This document shows, one piece after another, positions 26,101-34,706 of a stretch of 64,000 nucleotides of DNA. The stretch lies in assembly GCA_965229505.1 (NCBI GenBank), contig OZ245881.1, positions 2,728,001-2,792,000 of the forward strand, given 5' to 3'. A program made the translations under genes and the position numbers. The DNA comes from UBA6059 sp040219045. GTDB taxonomy: Bacteria; Bacteroidota; Bacteroidia; Cytophagales; Cyclobacteriaceae. The number at the start of each line of letters is the position of its first letter. Positions within the stretch are counted from its first letter, which is position 1. The notes under the pieces are model-generated. The model worked only from the letters and a program-made list of their open reading frames with translations. It ran no database searches and was not told the origin of the DNA.

Positions 26101-26201
26101 ATTTTAGTGACTTTGAGCAGGAGTTCAACGATAGGAAAAATGAGGTGGTCAACAGAAATGACGAATCTGTTTTTGGCAGTATCCCCCTAGAGGACCTCTA
26201 A
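23175..26201 (+). CDS. Large membrane protein with C-terminal TPR-like repeats
   Basis: 1008 residues from the ATG at 23175 (a TTG one codon earlier is less likely). The first ~420 residues hold about 10-12 membrane helices; the rest is alpha-helical with tetratricopeptide-like repeats (for example from about 430-520, A-x2-Y-x-N-L-G-N-A-Y). I do not recognise a named family. The layout resembles Bacteroidota-specific membrane proteins with periplasmic or cytoplasmic TPR scaffolds. Function is unknown. It is convergent with the LysR gene, with a 15-nt overlap. Two compatible motif copies lie in it (24339, 24551). Confidence 0.8.
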   Translation: MFGFLFRSNWEQPYRTIFWLYLTLFMIACGLVFLAFLVGPYNAFDWTITSETELIKVPLLEFNLGLFEIELLNDNYLLKQYFGGSDLKIDPLDHAWMLLFVALGLALLLTVITYFSTFWFTVSMGVFTVILIAFQLNYLQLFGTTGREALIGFSVVFLSTGFFFQAIRPQSPMLMRLVTFLVLMAVIAGVISQFSAVSQPFFYLANYGMTGFLVLSLFFIFLIGHEIVFLILYLVTQSKGDVGSNNSTHFIVFTLVYLANIGLVYARNAGYIDWDILYVHAFILLLLSAFIGLWTFERREEAYRGILSFYPYAGLMYLAMGIICMATLRYQMVIANDPMMEVFEDAIIFSHLAFGAMFFIYVIANYVNPLLKNLAVHRIVYQDNNFPYATAMLGSMVVIIALYFISNQAPRNQAIAGYYNLIGDLYIQDKPQVARQYYSRGSDYGYLNHRSNYMLGQLDLSEKKVPAAIVNFKTAIAKHPTPHAYINLGNAYRKQNIYFDALFTMQQAYRDFPEDGAVKNNLGMLFSRTDINDSTLYFLGNVSSDPVSSRVAQANLMAVHAEKALPLSEDSLKQAYEKMTSLPLKANTRAYANRYFGGLNNEFDESFAVDSMLNAHTLSYLINASTDPANFNANQGSIAHAFGEYPFNGAYHDQLIFADAWIQYNIGKVGAAIRQMDVVSFNTSPQQSYYQHALGVLSLHQGAPRLAADYFEESIRVRRTDTTNLVLAYLESGQLAKARPFLFQLPTGPLRDDLMSAVLLDDDKLTNTSDQIRYLALRYRVSNLDSLTIQDILGSFEEPAYEANAQLLVTEHFLKHGDLNRARFHVGQVSQDFDDKVELQRTLLENLSYLMEGDIGNVDLSASSRYRGEGSWDGMQKLFSALEANISQDTATATALFERLAYDNPFFEEGVLQSVRYFNSQGDKFKSYDILLNAIDINKYSVELIKAYSMQALEIKQEDYAESAIIRLIDLMSPDDFSDFEQEFNDRKNEVVNRNDESVFGSIPLEDL

Positions 26202-27074
26202 ATACTTGGCCAATGCGGGGTTGGTATTGTGCTTCTTCCATATAGCGGATAGTTGCGCTCTTCGTTTCACTTTTTTGAGCTCTATGAACTTCACGTTCAG
26301 GTCAAACCCGTCCTTCAACGTGGTAGGAACAATACTTATACCCAGCTTATTCTCCACCAGTCGGAAGATGGTATTGGCGTGGACAGATCGATGAGAGACC
26401 TTAGGTGAAAATCCGTTTTCTTCAAACAGGCTCATAATCTGCTCATAGTAACCGTAGCTATAGTCACTTGAAAAGAGGATGAAAGCCTCATCTTTAAGCT
26501 GCTTAAGGCTTTTGAAATTTTTGTCATTGATGGAGTGATCTGACGGTAATACCAGCGAAAAGGTGTCCTCATAGACTGTCTTGATGTGAAAACCCTCGGG
26601 AACATGGCTGAGCCGTACAAAGCCGATATCCAGCTTATCATGAGCAATAGCATCTACCTGATCCCAGTTGGTCATTTCATCGAGACTCGTATGTATGTCA
26701 GGGTTATGTTGATTGAGTGACAATAAACTCTGGGGGATGACATGCTGCATAGCCGAACCCACAAAGCCAATACTAACCTCACCTTCATCACCGCTTTGAA
26801 TGGACTTCAGGCGCTCAAGAGTGACACTCAATCGATTCATGAGCGAAATGGCTTCTTCCTTGAGATAATGGCCGGCAGGTGTAAGTACTACTGACCTTTT
26901 ACTCCGTTCAAACAATGATACACCCAACATTTCCTCCAGCTGAGTAATCTGTCGGCTGAGGCCTGGTTGTGAGATGAACAGCCGCTCCGCAGCTTTTCTA
27001 AAGTGAAGTTCTTCAGCTACCGCCAAAAAATATCTCAGGTGTCTGAGTTCTATCTGATTACTTAAAGCTATCAA
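26187..27074 (-). CDS. LysR-family transcriptional regulator, probably of the hut operon
   Basis: About 295 residues from a TTG at 27074, the normal LysR length. The frame is open to an ATG at 27164, but that start would lie inside hutH and include the operator and hutH promoter, so I reject it. Helix-turn-helix in the first 60 residues (L-R-Y-F-L-A-V-A, A-A-E-R-L-F-I-S-Q-P-G-L-S-R-Q), then a substrate-binding-protein-like effector domain. It is divergent from hutH; a 9-bp inverted repeat lies between. Likely senses urocanate or histidine, by position only. Its 3' end overlaps the TPR gene stop by 15 nt. Confidence 0.85.
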   Translation of the reverse strand: MIALSNQIELRHLRYFLAVAEELHFRKAAERLFISQPGLSRQITQLEEMLGVSLFERSKRSVVLTPAGHYLKEEAISLMNRLSVTLERLKSIQSGDEGEVSIGFVGSAMQHVIPQSLLSLNQHNPDIHTSLDEMTNWDQVDAIAHDKLDIGFVRLSHVPEGFHIKTVYEDTFSLVLPSDHSINDKNFKSLKQLKDEAFILFSSDYSYGYYEQIMSLFEENGFSPKVSHRSVHANTIFRLVENKLGISIVPTTLKDGFDLNVKFIELKKVKRRAQLSAIWKKHNTNPALAKYLEVL

Positions 27075-27084
27075 TCGTTGATCA

Positions 27085-27117
27085 AATTGGTATTTAGAGT
27101 TATTAAAGATACCAATT
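27085..27117. promoter_or_regulatory. LysR-type operator candidate
   Basis: AATTGGTAT (27085-27093) and ATACCAATT (27109-27117) are perfect 9-bp arms with a 15-nt spacer, an ideal dyad for a LysR dimer. It ends at the hutH -7 element and lies between the divergent starts. Confidence 0.6.
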
Positions 27118-27124
27118 ACATTTG
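27117..27124 (+). promoter_or_regulatory. -7 promoter element for hutH
   Basis: TACATTTG fits TAnnTTTG, 20 nt before the hutH ATG. It touches the right arm of the inverted repeat, so a regulator bound there would act directly on the polymerase. Confidence 0.55.
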
Positions 27125-27144
27125 AAGACAGGTCATTAACCCTG

Positions 27145-28716
27145 ATGCAAATGACGATATTCAAACTTGGAATTGATCACCTCACTACAGCACTGCTGGA
27201 GCGAATACTTGCAGGTGAACTGGACCTCACCATAGATCGCGCTGCTGCTGACAAGATCAAACAAAGCAAATCCTATGTTGACGACATTGTTGATAGGGAG
27301 GAGGTAGTGTACGGTATCAACACAGGGTTTGGCCCATTGTGTACGACCATTATATCGGCAGCTGATACTCAGCGACTTCAGGAGAATATACTTAGGAGTC
27401 ATAGTGTTGGGGTAGGTGAGGCCGTACCGATCCGCGTAGCGAGAACGATGATGGTTACCAAGCTGCACTCACTTTGTCAGGGCTACTCAGGTATTTCTTT
27501 GGAAGTGCTTGAACGAATACTCTGGCTTTTCGAACATCACTATACGCCCTTTGTGCCAATACAAGGTTCTGTGGGTGCCTCGGGTGACCTGGCACCTCTG
27601 GCACATCTTTTTCTACCATTGATAGGCTTAGGAAAACTGCACGATGGTGATCAGTATGTAGACACCATGGAGGTCTACCAAAAAGAGGGATTGACATCCC
27701 TGGAGTTAGGAGCCAAGGAAGGGCTTGCGCTTATTAACGGGACCCAATTCATAGTCTCTTATGCGGTAATGGGAGTCAGTCGCATGCACAACCTGCTGGA
27801 TAATGCGGACATCATCGGCGCAATGAGCCTTGAGGGTATCTTGGGTTCTGCTGCTCCTTTTGATCCCGACCTGCATTCATTAAGACCTTTTTCGGGAGCA
27901 CAGTATGTCGCACACCGACTCAAGATGCTCCTGGATAAATCGGAAATGGTCGCTTCACATGCAAACTGTGGTCGTGTGCAGGATCCGTATTCTATTAGGT
28001 GCATGCCACAGGTACATGGTACTTCGCGTCACGCATGGCAGCACCTGGCGGAAATGTTGGAGACAGAACTGAATGCTGTCACGGACAACCCAATCATTTT
28101 CAATGCCAATAAGACCATCAGCGGCGGTAATTTCCATGGACAGTTGCTCGCACTTCCGCTCGACTATGCGACGCTTGCTGCGGCTGAGTTAGGCAACATT
28201 TCCGATAGGCGAAGCTACTTGCTTATCGAGGGTAAGTCGGGACTACCGAGACTCCTTATGACCAACACCGGCATCAACTCTGGATTTATGATTCCGCAGT
28301 ACACCTCGGCAGCCCTGGTGAGTGAAAATAAATCACTGTGCTTTCCGGCAAGTGCGGATTCCATCCCTACATCACTGGGCCAGGAAGATCATGTAAGTAT
28401 GGGTTCGATCAGCGGACGAAAATTCAATCAAGTGCTGGGTAATCTTGAAAATATATTAGCGGTAGAGCTTGTATCGGCGGCTCAGGCGTTTGACTACCGT
28501 AAGCCTATGAAATCGGGACCGATCCTGGATGCTTGCCACGAACTGATTCGCGAGAAGATAGATCACGCTGAAGAAGATCGTGTATTTGCCCACGATATAG
28601 CCGCAGCTTCCGAGCTCATTTCTTCGGGGGCAATCGTCACAAAAGCTAACGAGACGGCCACCAATCAAAACATTGACTTTAAAGGACAATACCATGAATT
28701 ATACAGACTTCATTAA
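27145..28716 (+). CDS. hutH: Histidine ammonia-lyase
   Basis: 523 residues (start ATG 27145; a second ATG at 27151 is possible). The self-processed cofactor (MIO) triad A145-S146-G147 lies in G-S-V-G-A-S-G-D-L-A. Y-G-I-N-T-G-F-G near 56-63 and Q-x-Q-Y-H/active-site motifs (S-Q-E-D-H-V-S-M-G) are conserved. It deaminates histidine to urocanate. It is the first gene of hutH-hutU-hutI, and its 3' end overlaps hutU by 23 nt. Confidence 0.96.
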   Translation: MQMTIFKLGIDHLTTALLERILAGELDLTIDRAAADKIKQSKSYVDDIVDREEVVYGINTGFGPLCTTIISAADTQRLQENILRSHSVGVGEAVPIRVARTMMVTKLHSLCQGYSGISLEVLERILWLFEHHYTPFVPIQGSVGASGDLAPLAHLFLPLIGLGKLHDGDQYVDTMEVYQKEGLTSLELGAKEGLALINGTQFIVSYAVMGVSRMHNLLDNADIIGAMSLEGILGSAAPFDPDLHSLRPFSGAQYVAHRLKMLLDKSEMVASHANCGRVQDPYSIRCMPQVHGTSRHAWQHLAEMLETELNAVTDNPIIFNANKTISGGNFHGQLLALPLDYATLAAAELGNISDRRSYLLIEGKSGLPRLLMTNTGINSGFMIPQYTSAALVSENKSLCFPASADSIPTSLGQEDHVSMGSISGRKFNQVLGNLENILAVELVSAAQAFDYRKPMKSGPILDACHELIREKIDHAEEDRVFAHDIAAASELISSGAIVTKANETATNQNIDFKGQYHELYRLH

Positions 28717-30364
28717 GACCTACGCTAGTCACCCTCACTACAAAGCACCTACCGGGAATGTGCTCAATACCAAGAGTTGGCAGACAGAGGCACCTCTGCG
28801 CATGTTGCTCAACAATCTGGATGATGATGTAGCCGAGGATCCCTCAGGACTAATTGTCTATGGGGGTACGGGCCAGGCCGCCCGGAATGTAGAATCACTT
28901 CAAAAGATCATTGAAATCCTGCTGAAGTTGGAGAATGATGAAAGCTTGTTGGTCCAATCCGGGAAGCCGGTGGGCGTGGTGCGGACCCACGAGCAGGCAC
29001 CTCGGGTATTGATTGCCAACTCCAACCTTGTACCTGCTTGGGCGACATGGGAGCATTTTCAAAAGCTCAAGGAAGATGGCCTGATGATGTATGGTCAGAT
29101 GACCGCAGGTAGCTGGATTTATATCGGCTCACAAGGGATACTTCAGGGCACCTATGAGACTTTTGTTTCTTGTGCCGAGAAGCATTTTGGCGGTAGCCTC
29201 AAGGGGCGCCTATTGGTAACTGCTGGCCTTGGCGGTATGGGTGGTGCTCAACCGCTTGCTGCTACTATGGCAGGTGCGACCTTTCTGGGCGCGGATGTTG
29301 ACCCTGCGCGGATCGAGAAGAGACTGAAGACCCGCTACATCGATAAGATGACCTATGACTATGAAGAGGCCAGAGATTGGGTGATGGAAGCCAAAGCTAA
29401 GGGCGAAAACATTTCTGTTGGGCTCGTAAGCGATGCTGGAGATATGCTTGAGAAACTTCTTGCTGACAATATTATCCCTGATGTATTGACGGATCAGACC
29501 TCCGCGCATGATCCTGTCTACGGCTATGTGCCCAATCAGCTTTCCCTAACGGAAGCCAATGCGTTGCGAAACGAAAATGCTGAGGAATATCAGAAATTGT
29601 CGCTAGCCAGTATGGCCAGACACGTAAACTATATGCTGGAGATGCAGCGTCGTGGTGCCAGGACTTTCGATTATGGTAATAACCTGAGGGAATTTGCCAG
29701 GCAGGGAGGCGCGGAGAATGCGTTTGACTTCAATGGTTTCGTACCCGAATACATCCGGCCACTTTTCTGCGAGGGAAAAGGCCCGTTTCGATGGGCAGCC
29801 TTATCCGGTGATCCAGAGGATATTTATGTGACGGATCAGGCATTGATTGATGCATTCCCCGAGAATCATCATATGATCAACTGGTTACAGGAAGCCAAGA
29901 AGAAAGTTGCTTTTCAGGGACTTCCATGTCGCATCTGCTGGCTTGGAATGGGAGAGCGCGAGAAGGCAGGGTTGATCTTCAATGATCTCGTCAAAACCGG
30001 TAAAGTCAAAGCACCCATCGTCATTGGCAGGGATCACCTCGACTGTGGATCTGTGGCCTCTCCCAACAGAGAAACTGAGGGAATGCGGGACGGCTCAGAT
30101 GCAGTATCTGACTGGCCACTGCTCAACCTCATGTCAAATACAGCCGGTGGAGCCACCTGGGTATCATTTCATCATGGAGGAGGCGTAGGTATGGGCTATT
30201 CTCAGCATGCTGGAATGGTAGTATTGGCTGATGGTACTGACCGTGCCGCACAATCCATTCGCCGTGTATTGCACAATGATCCTGCCTTGGGAGTGATGCG
30301 TCATCATGATGCCGGATATGAGAGCGCTACAGCCTATGCACAGAAATTTAACCTGGATGTCTGA
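28694..30364 (+). CDS. hutU: Urocanate hydratase
   Basis: 556 residues from the ATG at 28694; an upstream TTG would add seven residues. Classic urocanase features: Y-G-G-T-G-Q-A-A-R-N near residue 62, G-R-L-L-V-T-A-G-L-G-G-M-G-G-A-Q-P near 180, the catalytic Cys region with F-x-G-L-P-C-R-I-C-W-L-G-M-G-E near 410, and bound NAD+ Rossmann-like core. Converts urocanate to imidazolonepropionate. It overlaps hutH by 23 nt, so translation is coupled. Confidence 0.97.
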   Translation: MNYTDFIKTYASHPHYKAPTGNVLNTKSWQTEAPLRMLLNNLDDDVAEDPSGLIVYGGTGQAARNVESLQKIIEILLKLENDESLLVQSGKPVGVVRTHEQAPRVLIANSNLVPAWATWEHFQKLKEDGLMMYGQMTAGSWIYIGSQGILQGTYETFVSCAEKHFGGSLKGRLLVTAGLGGMGGAQPLAATMAGATFLGADVDPARIEKRLKTRYIDKMTYDYEEARDWVMEAKAKGENISVGLVSDAGDMLEKLLADNIIPDVLTDQTSAHDPVYGYVPNQLSLTEANALRNENAEEYQKLSLASMARHVNYMLEMQRRGARTFDYGNNLREFARQGGAENAFDFNGFVPEYIRPLFCEGKGPFRWAALSGDPEDIYVTDQALIDAFPENHHMINWLQEAKKKVAFQGLPCRICWLGMGEREKAGLIFNDLVKTGKVKAPIVIGRDHLDCGSVASPNRETEGMRDGSDAVSDWPLLNLMSNTAGGATWVSFHHGGGVGMGYSQHAGMVVLADGTDRAAQSIRRVLHNDPALGVMRHHDAGYESATAYAQKFNLDV

Positions 30365-30417
30365 GTTCCTGATTTTTGTCAGCTTATGGGTAAGTAGATA
30401 TTTTTAGATTGCAGGCT

Positions 30418-31662
30418 GTGAAAAAAGCTAATAGTCAACCATCGGGCACTTTGTACGGTCCATTTGAGCAAATCCTGACCTTGGATGGGCTTCCAATGAG
30501 AGGGCCTTTGAATGATGAATCAATACAGATCATTACCAAGGGTGGAATTGTTGTAGAGAATGGCATTATCACGATGCTTGGCAAGTTCGAAGAGCTGAAA
30601 TCTCAGGCGAAAAAAGTTAACGAGCTCGGCAATCATTTTGTATTAATGCCGGCCTTTGTTGACAGCCACACGCATATCTGTTTTGCAGGCTCTCGTGCAC
30701 ACGACTATGCAGCCCGTATTTCTGGTAAGTCCTATCAGGAAATCCTCCAACGAGGGGGCGGCATCTATGATACCGTCAATAAGACCAGACAGGCCACAGA
30801 AGAAGAGCTGGTCGATCTGATGATGGAACGGCTCGATCTACAGCTTAACCAGGGTATCGGAACTTGCGAAGTGAAAAGCGGCTATGGTCTTTCGTTGGAG
30901 CAAGAGTTCAAGATGCTACGAGCGATCAAACGCGCGAATGACCAGCATAAGGTGGACATAGTGGCAACTTGCCTTGCGGCGCACGTGCTAGGGCCGGAGT
31001 ACAAGCAAGCAGACGAGTACCTTGATATGGTCGTGAATGATCTATTGCCGGTGATTGCGAAAGAAGGCTTGACGAATAGAATAGACGCTTTTGTGGAGCC
31101 AGAGGCTTTTTCGTTTGAAGTGACAGATAAGTATTTTTCCAAAGTGCGCGAGGCAGGCTTTGAGGTTACTGTGCATGCCGATCAGTTTACCAGCGGAGGT
31201 AGCGAGCTGGCAGTAAAGTACATGGCGAGTAGTGCCGACCATCTTGAGTCATCGACAGAAGAGGATATTGCCCGGCTCGGCAAGTCGACCGTGACGGCTA
31301 CCGTTTTGCCAGGTGCTTCACTAGGCCTGGGAATGCAATATGCACCGGCGAGGAAGCTGCTGGATGCAGGTTGTAGCCTGGCTATTGCTACAGACTGGAA
31401 CCCAGGATCCGCACCTATGGGCGATCTGCTCACGCAGGCCGCATTGCTGAGTGCTTCTGAAAAATTATGTGCAGCGGAGACTTTTGCCGGTATGACCTTC
31501 CGAGCAGCCAAGGCGCTCGGTTTCACCGATCGCGGTGTGCTCGCCCCGGGTAAAAGAGCGGATATGATAGCATTCAGCACTGACGACTATCGCGAAATAC
31601 TTTATCACCAGGGTAAGTTGAGGCCAAAGCTGGTCTGGAAAGATGGTAGCATCGTTTTCTAG
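30418..31662 (+). CDS. hutI: Imidazolonepropionase
   Basis: 414 residues from the GTG at 30418 (TTG at 30409 is an alternative). Amidohydrolase metal site: V-D-S-H-T-H near residue 81, H in V-T-V-H-A-D-Q, D in A-T-D-W-N-P-G-S. It opens the imidazolone ring to give N-formimino-glutamate. It is the third and last gene of the operon here; the enzyme for the final step (hutG, hutF or ftcD) is not in this window, so the pathway must be completed elsewhere. Confidence 0.96.
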   Translation: MKKANSQPSGTLYGPFEQILTLDGLPMRGPLNDESIQIITKGGIVVENGIITMLGKFEELKSQAKKVNELGNHFVLMPAFVDSHTHICFAGSRAHDYAARISGKSYQEILQRGGGIYDTVNKTRQATEEELVDLMMERLDLQLNQGIGTCEVKSGYGLSLEQEFKMLRAIKRANDQHKVDIVATCLAAHVLGPEYKQADEYLDMVVNDLLPVIAKEGLTNRIDAFVEPEAFSFEVTDKYFSKVREAGFEVTVHADQFTSGGSELAVKYMASSADHLESSTEEDIARLGKSTVTATVLPGASLGLGMQYAPARKLLDAGCSLAIATDWNPGSAPMGDLLTQAALLSASEKLCAAETFAGMTFRAAKALGFTDRGVLAPGKRADMIAFSTDDYREILYHQGKLRPKLVWKDGSIVF

Positions 31663-31734
31663 TTGGTGTATGGGTCGCCTACCGAGGAATTTTTGAGGAT
31701 GAGACAATCACCTTAGCAGATACCGGAACGAACC

Positions 31735-32739
31735 TTAATGCCTGGTAGCCGTCACCGAATGCTTAAGTGAATCTATGTCCTGACCGTCATAGTGAATGAT
31801 ACTGGTCTGATACAATAGCCGTTTTTCCTCGCCACTTACTTCCCACATCTGCCTGGAAAGCAGCCGATCATTGGCGTAGTGAAAGTCTATTATTCGGGTA
31901 CGGCGATGTGATATTATCTTCTGCTGAGCGAGCCTGCCGTCCTTATCATAAGTGAATTGAACTACCTCTGTTAGACGCTGAGGATAGTTGTTTTTGATGG
32001 TGGCCTGACTGACACGATGCTCGCGATCATATTCAAAAGTGCAAGTCTTATTTTTTGTTGCATTCCTGGTGTAGATCCGCTTTACAATATAGTTGCCCTC
32101 TTGCCTATACTTCCAATGTTCCGATTCTTCTTCAAGTAGATGAATCGGAGAGTACTGATAGAAATTTGAAAAGTAGAGCTGCTCCTTCCGATCATGAGCC
32201 ATTGATTCCGAATCTATCTGCCCGCGATAGTCGAAGGGTATCGTAGCGAGCAAATTCCCGTATGGGTCAAGCAACTGCTCGGCCTTTGACAACTTGTCCA
32301 GATAAGCAAGATTGTCTTTGTAAATGATACCGACTGCATTGAGCTGTCGCGTCGTAGTACTATAGTAGTTGTCAGGAATTTCCTCACCTGAGATTACTTC
32401 GGATACGGTCTCCAAAAAGCTTTCATCATCTTCAATGATAGTGGACAGCTTCTCGTCCAATAGGATGATGCCATCATAACCTCTGCGACCCGCTTCCTGA
32501 CCTAGTCTGTATATCAAGTCAGCAGTAGACTCACTCTCCAATGCTTTTTGTTCCAGCACTCCTATCTTGATGTAGTCTTCCTTGGGCGTCTCAGCCTGTA
32601 AGTAGATATCGACAGGTCGGTTATGCCCCACCGTGGGAATTTCGATAAGACGTCTGTCGGAGCTGCTGACATAATAGCTCATGCATCCGCTCAATGCCAG
32701 GAAGATACTGATTAACCCTATTGATATCAATCTGATCAT
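31735..32739 (-). CDS. Hypothetical lipoprotein with YD-repeat-like tail
   Basis: 334 residues from the ATG at 32739 (a longer ORF start is not needed: the signal sequence begins here). Lipobox L-S-G-C near 15-18. The C-terminal ~150 residues have short beta repeats (Y-D-x-E-H-R-V, T-Y-D-K-D-G-R-L) like those of YD/RHS repeats or wall-associated proteins, but far too few for a toxin. I recognise no family. Outer-membrane lipoprotein is likely. It is divergent from the symporter gene and has no clear partner. Confidence 0.75.
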   Translation of the reverse strand: MIRLISIGLISIFLALSGCMSYYVSSSDRRLIEIPTVGHNRPVDIYLQAETPKEDYIKIGVLEQKALESESTADLIYRLGQEAGRRGYDGIILLDEKLSTIIEDDESFLETVSEVISGEEIPDNYYSTTTRQLNAVGIIYKDNLAYLDKLSKAEQLLDPYGNLLATIPFDYRGQIDSESMAHDRKEQLYFSNFYQYSPIHLLEEESEHWKYRQEGNYIVKRIYTRNATKNKTCTFEYDREHRVSQATIKNNYPQRLTEVVQFTYDKDGRLAQQKIISHRRTRIIDFHYANDRLLSRQMWEVSGEEKRLLYQTSIIHYDGQDIDSLKHSVTATRH

Positions 32740-32910
32740 ATTCAAAAGAAACGTTCTTCGGCATGATTCCACTATTTTCAAAACAAAAATCACCCTTTTT
32801 GGAGTAGTTAAAAGGGCGTATTTTTTTTCAACACAGCTTAATTCTGCTTAAAAGCCAGCTAACTACTTTCTTAGTTAGTGCAGGACTTGCCGCCCAGACT
32901 AAATTGATTA

Positions 32911-32938
32911 TTGATTGTGGTCAGAATGTATATTTTTG
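32911..32938 (+). promoter_or_regulatory. Promoter for the sodium:alanine symporter gene
   Basis: TTG (32911-32913), 17 nt, then TATTTTTG (32931-32938), an exact TAnnTTTG. The ATG lies 26 nt beyond. This supports the 32964 start over an ORF start at 32904 within the promoter. Confidence 0.6.
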
Positions 32939-32963
32939 TTGGCTTCTAAACCAAAACTATAAT

Positions 32964-34667
32964 ATGCAGCAACTCAACGATATACTGGCCACCATAGATG
33001 GATACATCGGCGGTTCTCCATGGTTTGTCTACTTACTTCTGGGTACCGGTGTGTTTTTCACCGTCTATCTGAAGTTTCCTCAGATCCGGTATTTCGGCTT
33101 TGCCCTGAGCATCGTCAAAGGCAAGTTTGACAAGGAAGATGACGAAGGAGATACCTCGCACTTTCAGGCGCTCGCGACCGCCCTATCGGGAACCGTCGGG
33201 ACGGGCAACATCGCCGGTGTGGCATTAGCTATTCACCTTGGCGGGCCCGCTGCAATTTTTTGGATGCTCGTCACAGCAGCTTTGGGTATGACTACCAAGT
33301 TTGTCGAGGTGACTTTATCACATAAATACAGAGAGAAGACTGGTGATGGCACGATGGCGGGTGGCCCGATGTATTACATGAAGAATGCCAACTTTGAGCT
33401 ATTTGGTAAGAAACTAGACCTCAAGTGGATGGCGGCCATATTTGCCTTTGCTACGGTGCTCTCCTCTTTCGGGACAGGCAGTCTACCGCAAATCAACAGT
33501 ATCTCCAACTCGCTCTTTGCTACCTTCGGTATAGATAAGATGCTCACAGGAGGAGTGCTGGCAATATGTCTGGGTTTGGTCATCATTGGAGGTATCAAGC
33601 GCATTGCGGCGGTGACTTCAAAACTCGTACCCGGAATGGCGCTCATCTATTTGATCGGCGCACTCGCGGTTATCTTTTACAATGTTGAAAACATCGTTCC
33701 CAGCTTCGTATCCATCTTTGCAGATATCTTCTCTGGAAGCGCGGCTACCGGTGGCTTTCTTGGCGCCACCATAGCTTATGCTTTCAATAGAGGGGTCAAC
33801 AGAGGTCTCTTCTCGAATGAAGCTGGTCAAGGTTCCGCACCTATTGCTCACGCATCTGCCAAGGCACATGAGCCTGTTTCTGAAGGAATGGTTGCTATCC
33901 TGGAGCCATTCATTGACACCATTTTTATCTGTAGTTTGACAGGGCTGGTATTGTTGTCATCAGGCGTTTGGAATGAGAAACATGAGAATGTATTCCAGAA
34001 TACTGATATGATCATTATGGCGGATACATATGATGATAACAGCGATGCGGATTCAAAAAGACTTTTCCTTCACATCAATGATCGTGAGGCACAACCTACT
34101 TACACTGGTGAACTGAATGTCGTCAACGGTAAAATTCAAAATGACCTGAGTATCCTGCATGCCAGATCCATTGCTGAGAACATTCAGGTGATCCTTGAAG
34201 AGAAACCTTACAGCGGTCAAATCGAAGTGACAAATGGTGTCGTCAATGATCAGGACGGACAGTTGACCTTTAGTGGTGAATCCCTCGTGCATAGTGCTCC
34301 CTTAACCACTATCGCATTTACGCGCAGTTACTTCGGCGACTTTGGTCAGTATATTGTCTCTATAGGACTTCTTTTGTTTGCTTTTAGTACAGCTATTTCA
34401 TGGTCCTACTATGGTGATCGAGCAATGACGTATCTCTTTGGAAGCAAGTCAGTGGTCTATTTCAGAGTGGTTTACGTAGTTGCTTTCTTCTTTGCAGCAT
34501 TTACGGATACGACGATTATATGGACCCTATCGGGAATCACCATAGCACTCATGACGATTCCTAACCTCATAGGAATCTTACTCCTGAGAAAGGAGATGAA
34601 ATCTACAATAGCGGATTATTGGACCGACTTCAAGAAGGACTGGCCCGATGAGAAAACACCAGACTAG
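32964..34667 (+). CDS. Alanine/glycine:cation symporter (AGCS family)
   Basis: 567 residues from the ATG at 32964, longer than the usual ~450-480. Multi-helix inner-membrane protein with family motifs L-S-G-T-V-G-T-G-N-I-A-G near residue 75 and F-N-R-G-V-N-R-G-L-F-S-N-E-A-G-Q-G-S-A-P near 275-294. Takes up alanine or glycine with sodium. Between two membrane segments (about residues 334-440) it carries ~100 polar, beta-rich residues that the family normally lacks (see findings). Ends at a bidirectional terminator shared with the S9 peptidase gene. Confidence 0.9.
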   Translation: MQQLNDILATIDGYIGGSPWFVYLLLGTGVFFTVYLKFPQIRYFGFALSIVKGKFDKEDDEGDTSHFQALATALSGTVGTGNIAGVALAIHLGGPAAIFWMLVTAALGMTTKFVEVTLSHKYREKTGDGTMAGGPMYYMKNANFELFGKKLDLKWMAAIFAFATVLSSFGTGSLPQINSISNSLFATFGIDKMLTGGVLAICLGLVIIGGIKRIAAVTSKLVPGMALIYLIGALAVIFYNVENIVPSFVSIFADIFSGSAATGGFLGATIAYAFNRGVNRGLFSNEAGQGSAPIAHASAKAHEPVSEGMVAILEPFIDTIFICSLTGLVLLSSGVWNEKHENVFQNTDMIIMADTYDDNSDADSKRLFLHINDREAQPTYTGELNVVNGKIQNDLSILHARSIAENIQVILEEKPYSGQIEVTNGVVNDQDGQLTFSGESLVHSAPLTTIAFTRSYFGDFGQYIVSIGLLLFAFSTAISWSYYGDRAMTYLFGSKSVVYFRVVYVVAFFFAAFTDTTIIWTLSGITIALMTIPNLIGILLLRKEMKSTIADYWTDFKKDWPDEKTPD

Positions 34668-34668
34668 C

Positions 34669-34706
34669 AATAAAAAAAGGGAGCATTTGCTCCCTTTTTT
34701 TATTGC
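34669..34706. terminator. Bidirectional terminator, symporter/S9 peptidase
   Basis: A near-perfect palindrome: CAATAAAAAAAGGGAGC, ATTT loop, then the complement. A-run and T-run on both sides serve the convergent genes; it overlaps the last codons of the minus-strand gene. Confidence 0.92.

Noticed and set aside
27075..27164. Upstream ATG (27164) as the LysR start
   Set aside because: It would overlap hutH and contain its operator and promoter; the added residues do not look like a LysR N-terminus.
31735..32739. RHS/YD-repeat toxin
   Set aside because: Too few repeats, no toxin domain, and a simple lipoprotein layout.
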